Shown here: positions 44,790-57,096 of the stretch, one piece after another
How the letters are laid out: the number at the start of each line of letters is the position of its first letter
How positions within the stretch are numbered: the first letter of the stretch is position 1
Notes under the pieces: model-generated
What the model was told of the DNA's origin: nothing
The model's input: the letters and a program-made list of their open reading frames with translations, nothing else
Database searches by the model: none
Position numbers and translations under genes: made by a program
NCBI RefSeq assembly: GCF_019207085.1
Contig: NZ_JAATOM010000004.1
Coordinates: 62,001 to 126,000 of the forward strand
Origin: Variovorax sp. dw_308
GTDB lineage: Bacteria; Pseudomonadota; Gammaproteobacteria; Burkholderiales; Burkholderiaceae_C
Reading direction: 5' to 3'
Length of the DNA: 64,000 bases

Positions 44790-45986
44790 ATGAAATACCG
44801 TCTTACCGCACTGACACTGGCCATCGGCGCGCTCGCGTTGGCAGCGGTCCCGGCCTACGCGCAGGAGAAAGTCAAGATCGGCTTCGTCACCGACCTGTCG
44901 GGCCTCTACGCCGACCTGGAAGGCAAGGGCGGCGCCACCGCGATCCAGATGGCCATCGACGACTTCGGCGGCAAGGCGCTGGGCCAGCCGATCGAGCTGC
45001 TCACGGCCGACCACCAGAACAAGGCCGACATCGCCGCCTCGAAGGCGCGCGAATGGATCGACACCGCCGGCGTGACCATGGTGTTCGGCGGCACCAACTC
45101 CGGCGTGGCGCTGGCCGCGGCCAAGGTGGCGCAGGAAAAGAAGCGCGTCTACTTCAACAACGGCGCGGGCTCATCGGCGCTGACCAATGAAGCCTGCAGC
45201 CCCTACACCGTGCACTATGCCTACGACACCGTGGCGCTGGCCAAGGGCACCGGCGGCGCGGTGGTGGACAACGGCGGCAAGAGCTGGTTCTTCCTGACGG
45301 CCGACTATGCCTTCGGGCAGGCGCTCGAGGCCGACACCACGACCGTGGTCAAGGCCAAGGGCGGCACGGTGGTCGGCTCGGTCAGGCATCCGCTCAACGC
45401 GTCGGACTTCTCGTCCTTCCTGCTGCAGGCGCAGAACTCCAAGGCGCAGATCCTGGGTCTGGCCAATGCCGGCGGCGACTTCATCAACTCGATGAAGGCG
45501 GCCAAGGAATTCGGCATCACCAAGACCATGAAGGTCGCCGGCCTGCTGGTGTTCCTGAGCGACGTGCACAGCCTGGGCCTGAAGAACACCGAAGGCCTGC
45601 TGCACACCACGAGCTGGTATTGGGACCTGAACGACGACACGCGCAAGTTCGCGACCCGCTACTTCGAGAAGACCAAGCGCATGCCGACCGACGTGCAGGC
45701 CGCCGACTACTCGGCCACCATGACCTACCTGAAGGCCGTGACGGCCGCCAAGACCACCGACAGCGACAAGGTGATGGCCCAGCTCAAGAGCATGAAGATC
45801 GACGACTTCTATGCCAAGGGCCAGATCCGCGCCGACGGCAGCTTCATCCACGACATGTACCTCGTGGAAGTGAAGAAGCCCGAGGAATCGAAGCGGCCGT
45901 GGGACTACCTCAAGGTGATCAAGAAGATGCCGGGCGACCAAATCTTCACGACCCAATCCGAATCGAAATGCGCTCTCTGGAAATAA
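44790..45986 (+). CDS. ABC transporter substrate-binding protein, paralogue 1
   Basis: A 398-residue periplasmic binding protein (LivJ/Peripla_BP_6). The Sec signal peptide runs to VPAYAQ and cleavage is likely after residue 24. The mature start EKVKIGFVTDLSGLYADLEG is followed by the ligand-loop segments ADHQNKADIA and GAGSSALTNEAC. It is very similar to the next gene over its whole length, a tandem duplication. The start at 44790 has GAGGAATCC upstream. The ligand is unknown. Confidence 0.92.
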   Translation: MKYRLTALTLAIGALALAAVPAYAQEKVKIGFVTDLSGLYADLEGKGGATAIQMAIDDFGGKALGQPIELLTADHQNKADIAASKAREWIDTAGVTMVFGGTNSGVALAAAKVAQEKKRVYFNNGAGSSALTNEACSPYTVHYAYDTVALAKGTGGAVVDNGGKSWFFLTADYAFGQALEADTTTVVKAKGGTVVGSVRHPLNASDFSSFLLQAQNSKAQILGLANAGGDFINSMKAAKEFGITKTMKVAGLLVFLSDVHSLGLKNTEGLLHTTSWYWDLNDDTRKFATRYFEKTKRMPTDVQAADYSATMTYLKAVTAAKTTDSDKVMAQLKSMKIDDFYAKGQIRADGSFIHDMYLVEVKKPEESKRPWDYLKVIKKMPGDQIFTTQSESKCALWK

Positions 45987-45997
45987 GGAATCCGACC

Positions 45998-47191
45998 ATG
46001 AAAAAGGTACTCGCACTCTCCGCCGTCTCCCTCGCCATCGCACTGGCGTCTGGCGCCGCGCAAGCCCAGGAAAAGGTCAAGATCGGCTTCATCACCGACA
46101 TGTCGAGCCTCTATGCCGACGTCGAAGGCAAGAACGGCGCACTGGCCATCCAGATGGCCATCGACGACTTCGGCGGCAAGGTCAACGGCATGCCGATCGA
46201 ACTGCTCACCGCAGACCACCAGAACAAGGCCGACATCGCCGCCTCGAAGGCACGCGAGTGGATCGACACGCAAGGCCTGACGATGCTGTTCGGCGGCACC
46301 AGCTCGGGCACCGGCCTGGCGATGGCCAAGGTGGCGCAGGAGAAGAAGCGCGTGTTCATGGTCAACGGCGCCGGCAGCTCGGCCCTGACCAACGAGCAGT
46401 GCAGCCCCTACACCGTGCATTACGCCTACGACACGGTGGCGCTGGCCAAGGGCACCGGCAGCGCCGTCATCGCGCGCGGCGACAAGAGCTGGTTCTTCCT
46501 CACGGCCGACTACGCCTTCGGCCAGGCACTCGAAGCCGATGCCACCAAGGTCGTGAAGGAGAAGGGCGGCACGGTGGTGGGCTCGGTCAAGCATCCGCTC
46601 AATACCTCCGACTTCTCGTCCTTCCTGCTGCAGGCGCAGAACTCGAAGGCGCAGGTGCTGGCGCTGGCCAACGCCGGCGGCGACACCATCAACGCGATCA
46701 AGGCGGCCAAGGAATTCGGCATCACCAAGACGATGAAGATGGTCGGCCTGCTGGTGTTCGTGACCGACGTGCACAGCATCGGCCTCAAGAATGCCGAGGG
46801 CCTGCTGGTCACGACGAGCTGGGACTGGAACCTCGACGACAAGACGCGCGAATTCGGCAAGCGCTTCTTCGAAAAGACCAAGCGCATGCCCACCGACATC
46901 CAGGCGGCGGACTACTCGGCCACCATGACCTACCTGAAGGCGCTGCAGGCCGCCAAGACCATCGACGCCGACAAGGTCATGGACCAGATCAAGAAGACGC
47001 CGATCGACGACTTCTATGCCAAGGGCACGGTGCGCGCCGACGGCCGCTTCGTGCACGACATGTACCTGATGCAGGTCAAGTCGCCGGCCGAATCGAAGCA
47101 GCCGTGGGACTACTACAAGCTGGTGCAGAAGCTCAAGGGCGACGAGGTCTTCACGACCAAGGCCGAGTCGAAGTGCGCCCTCTGGAAGTAA
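45998..47191 (+). CDS. ABC transporter substrate-binding protein, paralogue 2
   Basis: A 397-residue binding protein, paralogous to the preceding gene and 11 bases after it. The signal peptide ends at AAQAQ. Shared segments include TADHQNKADIAASKAREWID and the C-terminus SKCALWK. Differences lie in places near the ligand cleft (for example NSGVALAAAKVA against SSGTGLAMAKVA), so the two may favour different ligands. It precedes livH. Confidence 0.92.
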   Translation: MKKVLALSAVSLAIALASGAAQAQEKVKIGFITDMSSLYADVEGKNGALAIQMAIDDFGGKVNGMPIELLTADHQNKADIAASKAREWIDTQGLTMLFGGTSSGTGLAMAKVAQEKKRVFMVNGAGSSALTNEQCSPYTVHYAYDTVALAKGTGSAVIARGDKSWFFLTADYAFGQALEADATKVVKEKGGTVVGSVKHPLNTSDFSSFLLQAQNSKAQVLALANAGGDTINAIKAAKEFGITKTMKMVGLLVFVTDVHSIGLKNAEGLLVTTSWDWNLDDKTREFGKRFFEKTKRMPTDIQAADYSATMTYLKALQAAKTIDADKVMDQIKKTPIDDFYAKGTVRADGRFVHDMYLMQVKSPAESKQPWDYYKLVQKLKGDEVFTTKAESKCALWK

Positions 47192-47230
47192 CCGTCTCGC
47201 TGCCAACCTGACCCGCGCGCTCCCAACCAC

Positions 47231-48106
47231 ATGAACATTTCGATCCAGGGCCTGTTGAGCCAGCTCCTCCTGGGGCTGGTCAACGGCTCGTTCTACGCGA
47301 TCCTGAGCCTCGGGCTCGCGGTGATCTTCGGGTTGCTCAACGTCATCAACTTCGCGCACGGCGCGCTGTTCATGCTGGGCGCCATCTTCACGTGGATGGC
47401 GGCGGAGTATTTCGGCATCAACTACTGGTTCATGCTGCTGCTGGCGCCGATCGTGGTCGGCATCGTCGGCGTCCTGATCGAGCGATTGCTGCTGCGCTGG
47501 ATCTACAAGCTCGACCACCTCTACGGCCTGCTGTTGACACTCGGGCTCACGTTGCTGATCGAAGGGGTGTTCCGCTCGGTCTATGGCTCGTCCGGCCTGC
47601 CTTACGACGCACCCGACGCGCTGGCGGGCGCGACGGATCTCGGCTTCATGGTCCTGCCCAACTACCGCGCCTGGGTCGTGCTGGCGTCGCTGGTGATCTG
47701 CTTCGCGACCTGGTACGTGATCGAGAAGACCCGGCTCGGCGCCTACCTGCGTGCCGGCACCGAGAACCCGCGGCTGGTCGAGGCCTTCGGCGTCAACGTG
47801 CCGCTGATGATCACGCTGACCTATGCCTTCGGATGCGCACTGGCGGCCTTTGCCGGCGTGCTGGCGGCGCCGGTGATCCAGGTGTCGCCGTTGATGGGGC
47901 AGAACCTCATCATCGTGGTGTTCGCGGTGGTGGTGATCGGCGGCATGGGCTCGATCATGGGCGCCATCCTGACCGGGCTCGGGCTCGGCGTCGTGGAGGG
48001 CTTCACCAAGGTGTTCTATCCGGAAGCTTCGTCCACGGTCGTGTTCGTGATCATGGTCATCGTGCTGCTCATCCGTCCGGCCGGCCTGTTCGGAAAAGAA
48101 AAATAA
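47231..48106 (+). CDS. livH: branched-chain-amino-acid-type ABC permease LivH
   Basis: A 291-residue inner-membrane permease of the HAAT family with about eight helices. The N-terminal LVNGSFYAILSLGLAVIFG and the conserved AFGVNVPLM loop are typical. It pairs with LivM to form the membrane channel. It lies eight bases before livM. Confidence 0.94.
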   Translation: MNISIQGLLSQLLLGLVNGSFYAILSLGLAVIFGLLNVINFAHGALFMLGAIFTWMAAEYFGINYWFMLLLAPIVVGIVGVLIERLLLRWIYKLDHLYGLLLTLGLTLLIEGVFRSVYGSSGLPYDAPDALAGATDLGFMVLPNYRAWVVLASLVICFATWYVIEKTRLGAYLRAGTENPRLVEAFGVNVPLMITLTYAFGCALAAFAGVLAAPVIQVSPLMGQNLIIVVFAVVVIGGMGSIMGAILTGLGLGVVEGFTKVFYPEASSTVVFVIMVIVLLIRPAGLFGKEK

Positions 48107-48114
48107 AGCGCGGC

Positions 48115-49101
48115 ATGAAGAAGATCTCTACTGTCGTCTACGCGCTGCTGCTGGTCGCGCTGGTCCTGGCGCCGTTCTTCGGCGCGTACCCCGTGTTCGT
48201 GATGAAGCTGATGTGCTTCGCGCTGTTCGCCTCTGCATTCAACCTGCTGCTCGGCTACACCGGGCTGCTGTCCTTCGGGCATGCGGCCTTCCTCGGCGGC
48301 TCGGCCTACGTCGCCGGCCATGCGATCAAGGTCTGGGGATTGACGCCGGAACTCGGCCTGCTGGCCGGCACGCTCACCGGCGCGCTGCTGGGCTGGCTGT
48401 TCGGCGTGCTGGCGATCCGCCGCCAGGGCATCTACTTCGCGATGATCACGCTGGCGCTGGCCCAGATGATGTTCTTCGTCGCGCTGCAAGCCAAGTTCAC
48501 TGGCGGCGAGGACGGCCTCCAGGGCGTGCCGCGCGGCAAGCTGTTCGGCGTGATCGACCTGTCGAACGACCTCACGATGTACTACGTCGCACTCGTGGTC
48601 GTGGTGCTCGCTTTCCTGCTGATCGTGCGCACCATCCATTCGCCGTTCGGGCAGGTGCTCAAGGGGATCAAGGAGAACGAGCCGCGTGCGCTGTCGCTGG
48701 GCTATGACGTGAGCCGCTTCAAGCTGCTGGCCTTCGTGATCTCGGCGGCGCTGTCGGGCCTGGCGGGTTCGCTGAAGACGCTGGTGCTGGGCTTTGCCAC
48801 CTTGAGCGACGTGCACTGGACGGCATCGGGCCAGGTCATCCTGATGACGCTGGTGGGCGGGCTGGGCACGCTGTCGGGACCGCTGGTCGGCTCGGCCGTC
48901 GTGGTGCTGCTGGAGAACAAGATCGGCGAACTCGGCAACCTGCTGGCGCGCATCACCACCATCGACTGGTTCAATACGCTGGGCGAGTCGGTCACGATGG
49001 TCACGGGCCTGATCTTCGTGGTTTGCGTGCTGGCGTTCCGGCGCGGGATCATGGGCGAGATCATCGCGTTCATCGATCGGCTTCGGGGGCCGGCGAAATG
49101 A
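48115..49101 (+). CDS. livM: branched-chain-amino-acid-type ABC permease LivM
   Basis: A 328-residue permease with the LivM-type NLLLGYTGLLSFGHAAFLGG segment, the LSLGYDVSRFKLLAFV loop and multiple helices. The start at 48115 (MKKISTVVYALL) gives a normal length. Its stop overlaps the start of the SMP-30 gene by four bases. Confidence 0.94.
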   Translation: MKKISTVVYALLLVALVLAPFFGAYPVFVMKLMCFALFASAFNLLLGYTGLLSFGHAAFLGGSAYVAGHAIKVWGLTPELGLLAGTLTGALLGWLFGVLAIRRQGIYFAMITLALAQMMFFVALQAKFTGGEDGLQGVPRGKLFGVIDLSNDLTMYYVALVVVVLAFLLIVRTIHSPFGQVLKGIKENEPRALSLGYDVSRFKLLAFVISAALSGLAGSLKTLVLGFATLSDVHWTASGQVILMTLVGGLGTLSGPLVGSAVVVLLENKIGELGNLLARITTIDWFNTLGESVTMVTGLIFVVCVLAFRRGIMGEIIAFIDRLRGPAK

Positions 49102-50054
49102 GCTGGCAGGCCGCCACGCGCTACCCGGATCCCGCGGTGCGGGCGCTGGACCCGCGCTTCGGCAAGTACATGATCTTCAGCGCCGCCATCGAGCGGATCG
49201 CCACCGGCATGCGCTGGGCGGAGGGTCCGGTCTGGTTCGGCGACCATCGCTGCCTGCTGTGGAGCGACATCCCCAACAACCGCGTGATGCGTTGGGACGA
49301 AGCGAGCGGCGACGTGACCGTGTTCCGGCAGCCGTCCAACTTCGCGAACGGACACACGCGCGACCGGCAAGGACGGCTGCTGAGCTGCGAGCACGGCAGC
49401 CGCAGCGTCACGCGTACCGAGCACGATGGGCGCGTGACCGTGATCCTCGACAAGTTCGACGGCAAGCGGCTCAACTCGCCCAACGACATCGTGGTGAAGT
49501 CCGACGACTCGATCTGGTTCACCGATCCGCCCTTCGGCATCCTGGGCCACTACGAAGGCCATCGCGCCGAGGCGGAGTTGCCCACCAACATCTATCGCGT
49601 GGACTGCAAGACAGGCCACGCGACCGTGGTCAGGAGTTCGGTGAACCGGCCCAATGGACTGTGCTTCTCGCCGGACGAGAAGCGGCTGTACGTGGTCGAG
49701 TCCGGCACCACACCACCCCGCATCCGCGTGTTCGATGTCAGCGATGGCGGTGATCAGCTCTACAACGACGGCGTGTTCTACAGCTGCAAGAAGGGCGAGC
49801 GCCCTGATGGCTTCCGCTGCGATGTCGACGGCAACCTCTGGGCCGGCTGGGGCACGGGCGAGGGCCAGGACGGGGTGCGGGTGTTCGCACCGGATGGCAA
49901 GCCCATCGGGCACATCACGCTGCCGGAGCGTTGCGCCAACCTGTGCTTTGGCGGCGTGGCGCGCAACCGGCTGTTCATGGCGGCGAGCCAGTCGGTGTAT
50001 GCGCTGTACGTGAACACGCAGGGCGCTCATACGACTTCGCAATCAAACGCATGA
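49098..50054 (+). CDS. SMP-30/gluconolactonase family protein
   Basis: A 318-residue six-bladed beta-propeller lactonase-type enzyme. Metal-site residues are expected at E42 in WAEGPVW, in the RLNSPNDIVV segment (asparagine) and in PDGFRCDVDGNLW (aspartate). Family members hydrolyse sugar or other lactones. It is translationally coupled to livM, so it probably acts on the transported compound or a product of it (inference). Its last codons lie inside a palindromic element. Confidence 0.88.
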   Translation: MSWQAATRYPDPAVRALDPRFGKYMIFSAAIERIATGMRWAEGPVWFGDHRCLLWSDIPNNRVMRWDEASGDVTVFRQPSNFANGHTRDRQGRLLSCEHGSRSVTRTEHDGRVTVILDKFDGKRLNSPNDIVVKSDDSIWFTDPPFGILGHYEGHRAEAELPTNIYRVDCKTGHATVVRSSVNRPNGLCFSPDEKRLYVVESGTTPPRIRVFDVSDGGDQLYNDGVFYSCKKGERPDGFRCDVDGNLWAGWGTGEGQDGVRVFAPDGKPIGHITLPERCANLCFGGVARNRLFMAASQSVYALYVNTQGAHTTSQSNA

Positions 50055-50131
50055 CTGCGTTGGATCGCCTTGCCGTGCTACAGCACTGTCTGCGGCGCTC
50101 CGCCTTGTCCTGCGCTTGATTGCAAAGTCGC
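50031..50131. repeat. long imperfect palindrome at the convergent gene ends
   Basis: ACGACTTCGCAATCAAACGCA (21 bases; two mismatches) pairs with TGCGCTTGATTGCAAAGTCG plus one base, and the 60-base middle contains a smaller GTGC/GCAC hairpin. It covers the last codons of the SMP-30 gene and ends next to the stop of the convergent hydrolase gene. It may be a bidirectional terminator or a dispersed palindromic repeat. Confidence 0.6.
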
Positions 50132-50132
50132 G

Positions 50133-51185
50133 TCAGAGCCGTAGCGCAGCCGCGTAGCCCGTCATCTCCAGGTAGCCCCGCCCGACGGGCTTGCCTTTTT
50201 CATCCAGAAGGTCGCTCAGGCCTTCCCAATAGATCGCGCCGGTCGAGCCGCGGCTGTCGAGTTCCTGGTCATCCAGCAGGGCCTTGACGACAAAGCTCCC
50301 CGCAGGCGTGCGCACTTTCCATTCGACCGGGTAGCTCGCCTGGCTGGCCGTGCTCTTCCACACGCGCAGCGGCTCGAATGCCACCTCGTCCGGCGCGAAC
50401 GGCTTCGGCACGCCGCCGGCCGCCCGGAACGAGCCACCGGCCCACAGCACGCCCCCCGTCTTGAGGCGCATCCGAAAAGCCATCAGCGCGCTGCCGTCCG
50501 CGAGGTTCATGCCGATCCAGTCCCAGCCGGCCGCGTCGGGGTGCAGGTAGGCTTCGCTCCATTCGTGGTCCAGCCAGGCCTTGCCCTGCACGTCGAAGGG
50601 CTGGCCGTGCAGGGTGATGCGGCCGCTCGTCGCGAGTTGCGGCTCGCTGTAGTAGTAGCTGGCCTGCGCGACCTCCGGGCCCTTGCGCGACAGGCCGGCG
50701 TCACCTTGGAGCAGCGGCGGTTGCGTGGGCATGAAACGCAGGTCCAGCGCGAAGCCGCTGGCCGGAATGCGGGCGCTGTACTCCTCGGCCTTGCGTTCCA
50801 GCAGCCAGTCGCGCAGATGCACGCGGGTATCGCCTTCGCTCGCCTCGGCCACGCCCATGCCGGCCCGCGCGATGCGCTGGTCGTGCAGCAGCTTGCCGCC
50901 GGCGAGATCGGTCATTGCGGCATGCGCAAAGATCAGTTGCCTGGCCGCGAAGGCCGATTGCATGGCTTGCGTCTCTGCGATGCGCGATCGAAAGAAGGTC
51001 ACCTGGAAGCCGAACACGCGCGCGCCGGACGTGGCCTGGCCGGTGATGTACCACCACTCGGTGCGCAAGTCGGGATGGCTGCCGAAGTCGCGCGGAAACT
51101 GCAAGCCGCGGGGCGGCAGGGCCCAGGCCGGCAGCGGCATCAGCGCGCCCAGCAGCAGGTGGCGACGCGACAGGCGCAGCGTCAT
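50133..51185 (-). CDS. secreted lipocalin-like hydrolase (AttH/CrtC-like)
   Basis: A 350-residue protein of the family of predicted secreted hydrolases related to carotenoid 1,2-hydratase. The N-terminus [17 protein letters not shown] is a twin-arginine-like signal. Family markers are [21 protein letters not shown] and [10 protein letters not shown]. Its function is not established; lipid or carotenoid substrates are guesses. The ATG overlaps the stop of the upstream cysteine-synthase-like gene by four bases. No LolE/FtsX-type ABC genes, its usual company, are adjacent. Confidence 0.82.
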   Translation of the reverse strand: MTLRLSRRHLLLGALMPLPAWALPPRGLQFPRDFGSHPDLRTEWWYITGQATSGARVFGFQVTFFRSRIAETQAMQSAFAARQLIFAHAAMTDLAGGKLLHDQRIARAGMGVAEASEGDTRVHLRDWLLERKAEEYSARIPASGFALDLRFMPTQPPLLQGDAGLSRKGPEVAQASYYYSEPQLATSGRITLHGQPFDVQGKAWLDHEWSEAYLHPDAAGWDWIGMNLADGSALMAFRMRLKTGGVLWAGGSFRAAGGVPKPFAPDEVAFEPLRVWKSTASQASYPVEWKVRTPAGSFVVKALLDDQELDSRGSTGAIYWEGLSDLLDEKGKPVGRGYLEMTGYAAALRL

Positions 51186-52246
51186 TTCAGCAGCGCCTCG
51201 ATGCGTCGCTGGTCCGCGCTCACATCGCCGAACGCTTCGCGCACCCAATCGGCATCGTGGTAGCTGGGCAGGTAGCGTTCGCCGGCATCGCAGAGCAGCG
51301 ACAGGATCGAGCCCTGCCGGCCGGCATCGCGCATCTCCTGCGCGATCGCCAGCATCGCCACCAGGTTGGTGCCGGTCGAGGGTCCGACCTTGCGGCCGAG
51401 CAGCGCCGAGAGCGCGCGCATCGCGGCCACCGAGTCGGCGTTGGACACTTCGACCATCCGGTCCACCAGCGTGCGGATGAAGCTGGGCTCCACGCGCGGA
51501 CGGCCGATGCCCTCGATGCGCGAGCCCGGGGCGGTCAGCGATGCATCGCCCGTGCGGTGGTAGGCGCCGAACACCGAGCCCTCGGGATCGGCCACGCAGA
51601 TCGAGGTGTCGTGGCAGCGATAGCGCACATAGCGCCCGATGGTTGCGCTGGTGCCGCCCGTGCCGGCGCCGACCACGATCCAAGCCGGGACCGGATGCCG
51701 CTCGTGCGTCATCTGCTCGAACATGCTCTGCGCGATGTTGTTGTTGCCGCGCCAGTCGGTGGCGCGTTCGGCAAACGTGAACTGGTCCATGTAGTGGCCG
51801 TTGCTGCGCTCGGCCAGCGCGCGCGCCTCGTCGTAGACCTGCGCGGCGCGCTCGACGAAATGGCATTGGCCGCCGTAGAAGCCGATCTGTGCGATCTTTT
51901 CAGGCGAGGTGGTGCGCGGCATCACCGCGACGAAGGGCAGGCCCAGCAGCCGCGCGAAGTAGGCCTCGCTCACGGCCGTCGAGCCGCTCGATGCCTCGAC
52001 GACCGTGGTGCCTTCGCGGATCCAGCCGTTGCACAAGGCGTAGAGAAACAGCGAGCGCGCGAGCCGGTGCTTCAGGCTGCCCGTGGGATGGGTCGACTCG
52101 TCCTTCAGGTACAGGTCGATGCCGGCAGCGGCGAGGCCGGGCAGCGGCAGCGGGATGAGGTGCGTGTCGGCGCTGCGCTGGTAGTCGGCCTCGATGCGGC
52201 GGATCGCCTCGGTCTGCCAGCCTGGGGTGTGGGGGGGACGCGTCAT
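51182..52246 (-). CDS. PLP-dependent cysteine synthase/desulfhydrase family protein
   Basis: A 354-residue fold-type II PLP enzyme. The Schiff-base lysine is K59 in [11 protein letters not shown], the substrate loop is [11 protein letters not shown], and the phosphate cradle is [13 protein letters not shown]. The motif set differs from CysK/CysM (no SVKDR-type PSGSVKDR) and resembles Cds1-like L-cysteine desulfhydrases, which release sulfide from cysteine. The start at 52246 was chosen from the conserved N-terminal length. It is coupled to the hydrolase gene downstream. Confidence 0.85.
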   Translation of the reverse strand: MTRPPHTPGWQTEAIRRIEADYQRSADTHLIPLPLPGLAAAGIDLYLKDESTHPTGSLKHRLARSLFLYALCNGWIREGTTVVEASSGSTAVSEAYFARLLGLPFVAVMPRTTSPEKIAQIGFYGGQCHFVERAAQVYDEARALAERSNGHYMDQFTFAERATDWRGNNNIAQSMFEQMTHERHPVPAWIVVGAGTGGTSATIGRYVRYRCHDTSICVADPEGSVFGAYHRTGDASLTAPGSRIEGIGRPRVEPSFIRTLVDRMVEVSNADSVAAMRALSALLGRKVGPSTGTNLVAMLAIAQEMRDAGRQGSILSLLCDAGERYLPSYHDADWVREAFGDVSADQRRIEALLK

Positions 52247-52326
52247 CGGGGGATTGTCACCAAACCGCCTGCGATCGGGGACGCGGCGCTTGGTATTTCG
52301 CTCGGAGGCGTCGACGAATAGCTTCC

Positions 52327-54780
52327 CTAGCTGGAGACGTAGACCGGCCGTTGGTATTCGTCGTCCGGCTCTCCATGTTCGGCGGCGCCTCCATCGTGCC
52401 CGCTGCCCGAACTTGTCGACGGCGGATTGCCCCATTTCCAGTTCCGGATCTCGGGCATGTCCTGCCCATGCTGGCGGATGTAGTGCTGGTGCGCGATCAG
52501 CTTGTCCTGCGTCATCTGCTTCAGGTAGGCGCCCTTGCTCCCCAGGTTGGGCAGGTAGTCGATCACGTCCTGCACCAGGTGGAAGCGGTCCAGCTCGTTC
52601 TGCACGCGCATGTCGAACACGGTGGTGATGGTGCCTTCTTCCCGGTAGCCGTGCACGTGCAGGTTGCGGTTGGCGCGCCGGTAGGTCAGGCGATGAACCA
52701 GCGACGGATAGCCGTGGAAGGCAAAGATGATGTGCTTGTCGATGGTGAACAGCGAGTTGTAGTCCGACTCGTTCAGCCCATGCGGATGCTCGCTCGCGGA
52801 TTGCAGCTTCATCAGGTCGACGACGTTGATGACGCGGATGCGGATCTCGGGCAGGTGTTCGCGCAGGATCGAGACGGCCGCCAGCACTTCCAGCGTGGGC
52901 GTGTCGCCGCAGCAGGCCATGACGATGTCGGGCTCGGCGTCCTGGTCGTTGCTGGCCCACTGCCAGATGCCGATGCCTTCGGTGCAGTGCATGACGGCGG
53001 CCTCCATGTCCAGCCACTGCGGCAATGCATGCTTGCCGGCCACCACGACGTTGACATAGTGCCGGCTGCGCAGGCAGTGGTCGAACACCGACAGCAGGCA
53101 GTTGGCATCGGGCGGCAGGTAGATGCGAACGATGTCGGCTTTCTTGTTGACCACGTGGTCGAGGAAGCCCGGGTCCTGGTGCGTGAAGCCGTTGTGGTCC
53201 TGCTGCCAGACATGCGAGGCGAGCAGGTAGTTCAATGAGGCGATCGGGCGCCGCCACGGCAGTTCCGACGTGACCTTCAACCACTTGGCATGCTGGCTGA
53301 ACATCGAATCCACGATGCGAATAAAGGCCTCGTAGCTGTTGAACACGCCGTGGCGGCCGGTCAGCAGGTAGCCTTCGAGCCAGCCTTCGCACTGGTGCTC
53401 GCTGAGCATCGAATCGAGCACGCGGCCGGCCGGCGCGAGGAACTCGTCGCCGGGTACATGCCGCGCGTCCCACTGGCGCGCGGTGGCTTCGAAGACGGCG
53501 CCCAACAGGTTCGAGAGCGTTTCGTCCGGCCCGAAGAGGCGGAAAGTCTGCGGATTGAGCTTGATCACGTCGCGCAGAAACTTGCCGAGCACCACCGTGT
53601 CGCCCATGTCGACCGCGCCGGGGCTCTCCACTGCGATGGCGTAGGACCGGAACTCGGGCATGCGCAGGTCGCGCAGCAGCATGCCACCGTTGGCATGGGG
53701 ATTGGCGCTCATCCGGCGCGTGCCCCTGGGTGCCAGCTCGGCCAATTCGGGAAGCAAGCCGCCCCGCTCGTCGAACAGGGTTTCGGCGCCATAGCTCTTC
53801 ATCCAGGCTTCGAGTTGCAACAGGTGGTCGGGGTGCGCGGGATCGACCACCAGCGGCACCTGGTGCGACCGGAAGGTGCCTTCGACCGGCAGTCCGTCGA
53901 CCACCTTCGGCCCGGTCCATCCCTTGGGGGACCTGAAGACGATCATCGGCCAGCGCGGCCGCTCGTGGTCGCCGGTGCCGCGCGCATCCTGCTGGATCCG
54001 CCGGATCTGCTCGACGGCGTAGTCCATCGTGGCGGCCATGAGCTGGTGCATCTGTTGCGGGTCCTCGCCCTCCACGAACAGCGGTGTCCAGCCGCAGCCG
54101 CGGAAGAACTGCGCCAGTTCGTCGCGCTCGATGCGTGCCAGCACGGTCGGGTTGCTGATCTTGAAACCATTGAGGTGAAGGATTGGCAGCACTGCGCCAT
54201 CGTTGATCGGGTCGAGCATCTTGTTCGAATGCCAGGCCGTGGCCAGCGGGCCAGTCTCGGCTTCGCCGTCGCCGACCACGCAGGCGACGATCAGGTCGGG
54301 GTTGTCGAATACCGCGCCGAACGCGTGGCTGAGCGAGTAGCCCAGTTCACCGCCTTCGTGGATGGAGCCTGGCGTCGTCGGCGCGACGTGACTCGAAATG
54401 CCGCCGGGAAACGAGAACTGCGCGAACAGCTTCTTCATGCCGGCCTCGTCCTGCCCGATGTCCGGGTAGATCTCGCTGTAGGTGCCTTCTAGCCAGGCGT
54501 TGCCCACCAGCGCCTGCCCGCCATGGCCGGGGCCGGCGACATAGATCATGTTCAGGTCGTGCTCCCTGATGACCCGGTTCAGGTGCACGTAGATGAAGTT
54601 CTGGCCCGGCACGGTGCCCCAGTGCCCGACCACGAGCGGCTTGACATGCGACAGCTTCAGCGGCACGCGCAGCAGGGGGTTGTCGTAGAGATAGAGCTGG
54701 CCGACGGACAGGTAGTTGGCGGCGCGCCAATACGCGTCCATGCGGGAGAGCAGTTCGGGGGGCAGGGTGGCGATCTTCAT
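52327..54780 (-). CDS. xfp: phosphoketolase
   Basis: An 817-residue thiamine-diphosphate enzyme that cleaves xylulose 5-phosphate and/or fructose 6-phosphate to acetyl phosphate. The ThDP/Mg motif [18 protein letters not shown], the [11 protein letters not shown] segment and the [11 protein letters not shown] region are typical. The length is normal. The start at 54780 has a TATAAC -10-like sequence five bases upstream, also overlapping a short AAGG. It is divergent from the alternative ATPase operon by 139 bases. No acetate kinase gene is in the window. Confidence 0.95.
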   Translation of the reverse strand: MKIATLPPELLSRMDAYWRAANYLSVGQLYLYDNPLLRVPLKLSHVKPLVVGHWGTVPGQNFIYVHLNRVIREHDLNMIYVAGPGHGGQALVGNAWLEGTYSEIYPDIGQDEAGMKKLFAQFSFPGGISSHVAPTTPGSIHEGGELGYSLSHAFGAVFDNPDLIVACVVGDGEAETGPLATAWHSNKMLDPINDGAVLPILHLNGFKISNPTVLARIERDELAQFFRGCGWTPLFVEGEDPQQMHQLMAATMDYAVEQIRRIQQDARGTGDHERPRWPMIVFRSPKGWTGPKVVDGLPVEGTFRSHQVPLVVDPAHPDHLLQLEAWMKSYGAETLFDERGGLLPELAELAPRGTRRMSANPHANGGMLLRDLRMPEFRSYAIAVESPGAVDMGDTVVLGKFLRDVIKLNPQTFRLFGPDETLSNLLGAVFEATARQWDARHVPGDEFLAPAGRVLDSMLSEHQCEGWLEGYLLTGRHGVFNSYEAFIRIVDSMFSQHAKWLKVTSELPWRRPIASLNYLLASHVWQQDHNGFTHQDPGFLDHVVNKKADIVRIYLPPDANCLLSVFDHCLRSRHYVNVVVAGKHALPQWLDMEAAVMHCTEGIGIWQWASNDQDAEPDIVMACCGDTPTLEVLAAVSILREHLPEIRIRVINVVDLMKLQSASEHPHGLNESDYNSLFTIDKHIIFAFHGYPSLVHRLTYRRANRNLHVHGYREEGTITTVFDMRVQNELDRFHLVQDVIDYLPNLGSKGAYLKQMTQDKLIAHQHYIRQHGQDMPEIRNWKWGNPPSTSSGSGHDGGAAEHGEPDDEYQRPVYVSS

Positions 54781-54916
54781 GCCTTGTTATAGAAGTCGCC
54801 GGGCCGCACCGTCTGTGCGCGGGCGCGCATAGGCGGTGCGCCTCGCTATGTTGTGCAGCGCACAGACCGCCGGCGATGCGAGACCTACGCTGGTTTTCTC
54901 GCTCCTGCTTTCTTGA

Positions 54917-56769
<1,853 letters not shown>

Positions 56770-56777
<8 letters not shown>

Positions 56778-57096
56778 CGACGAGGACACCCCCTGGCCGC
56801 CCATGGCCCATCAGGTGGGCGCCAAGGCACAACGCAAACTCAAGGCGCGGCGTGATGGCACGCCCGGCGTCTGGCTCGGCCTCGGCATGATGGGCCTGGT
56901 CGGATGGTCGGTCGCGGTGCCGACCTTGCTGGGCGCCGCACTCGGCCTTTGGCTGGACAGGCACTACGCGGGCCAGCATTCGTGGACGCTCGCGCTGCTG
57001 GTGGCCGGCCTGGTGCTTGGTTGCGTGAACGCATGGCGCTGGGTTGCCAACGAAGACCGCGCGATGCACGAAGAAGGGGGGGCCGGCGATGCGTGA
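56770..57096 (+). CDS. atpQ: N-type ATPase membrane subunit AtpQ (AtpI-like)
   Basis: A 108-residue protein with two hydrophobic segments (about 35-60 and 70-88) and a basic N-terminal region (KAQRKLKARRDG). AtpQ is a diagnostic small membrane protein of N-ATPase operons, related to AtpI. It probably assists c-ring assembly. It overlaps atpR by eight bases. Confidence 0.85.
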
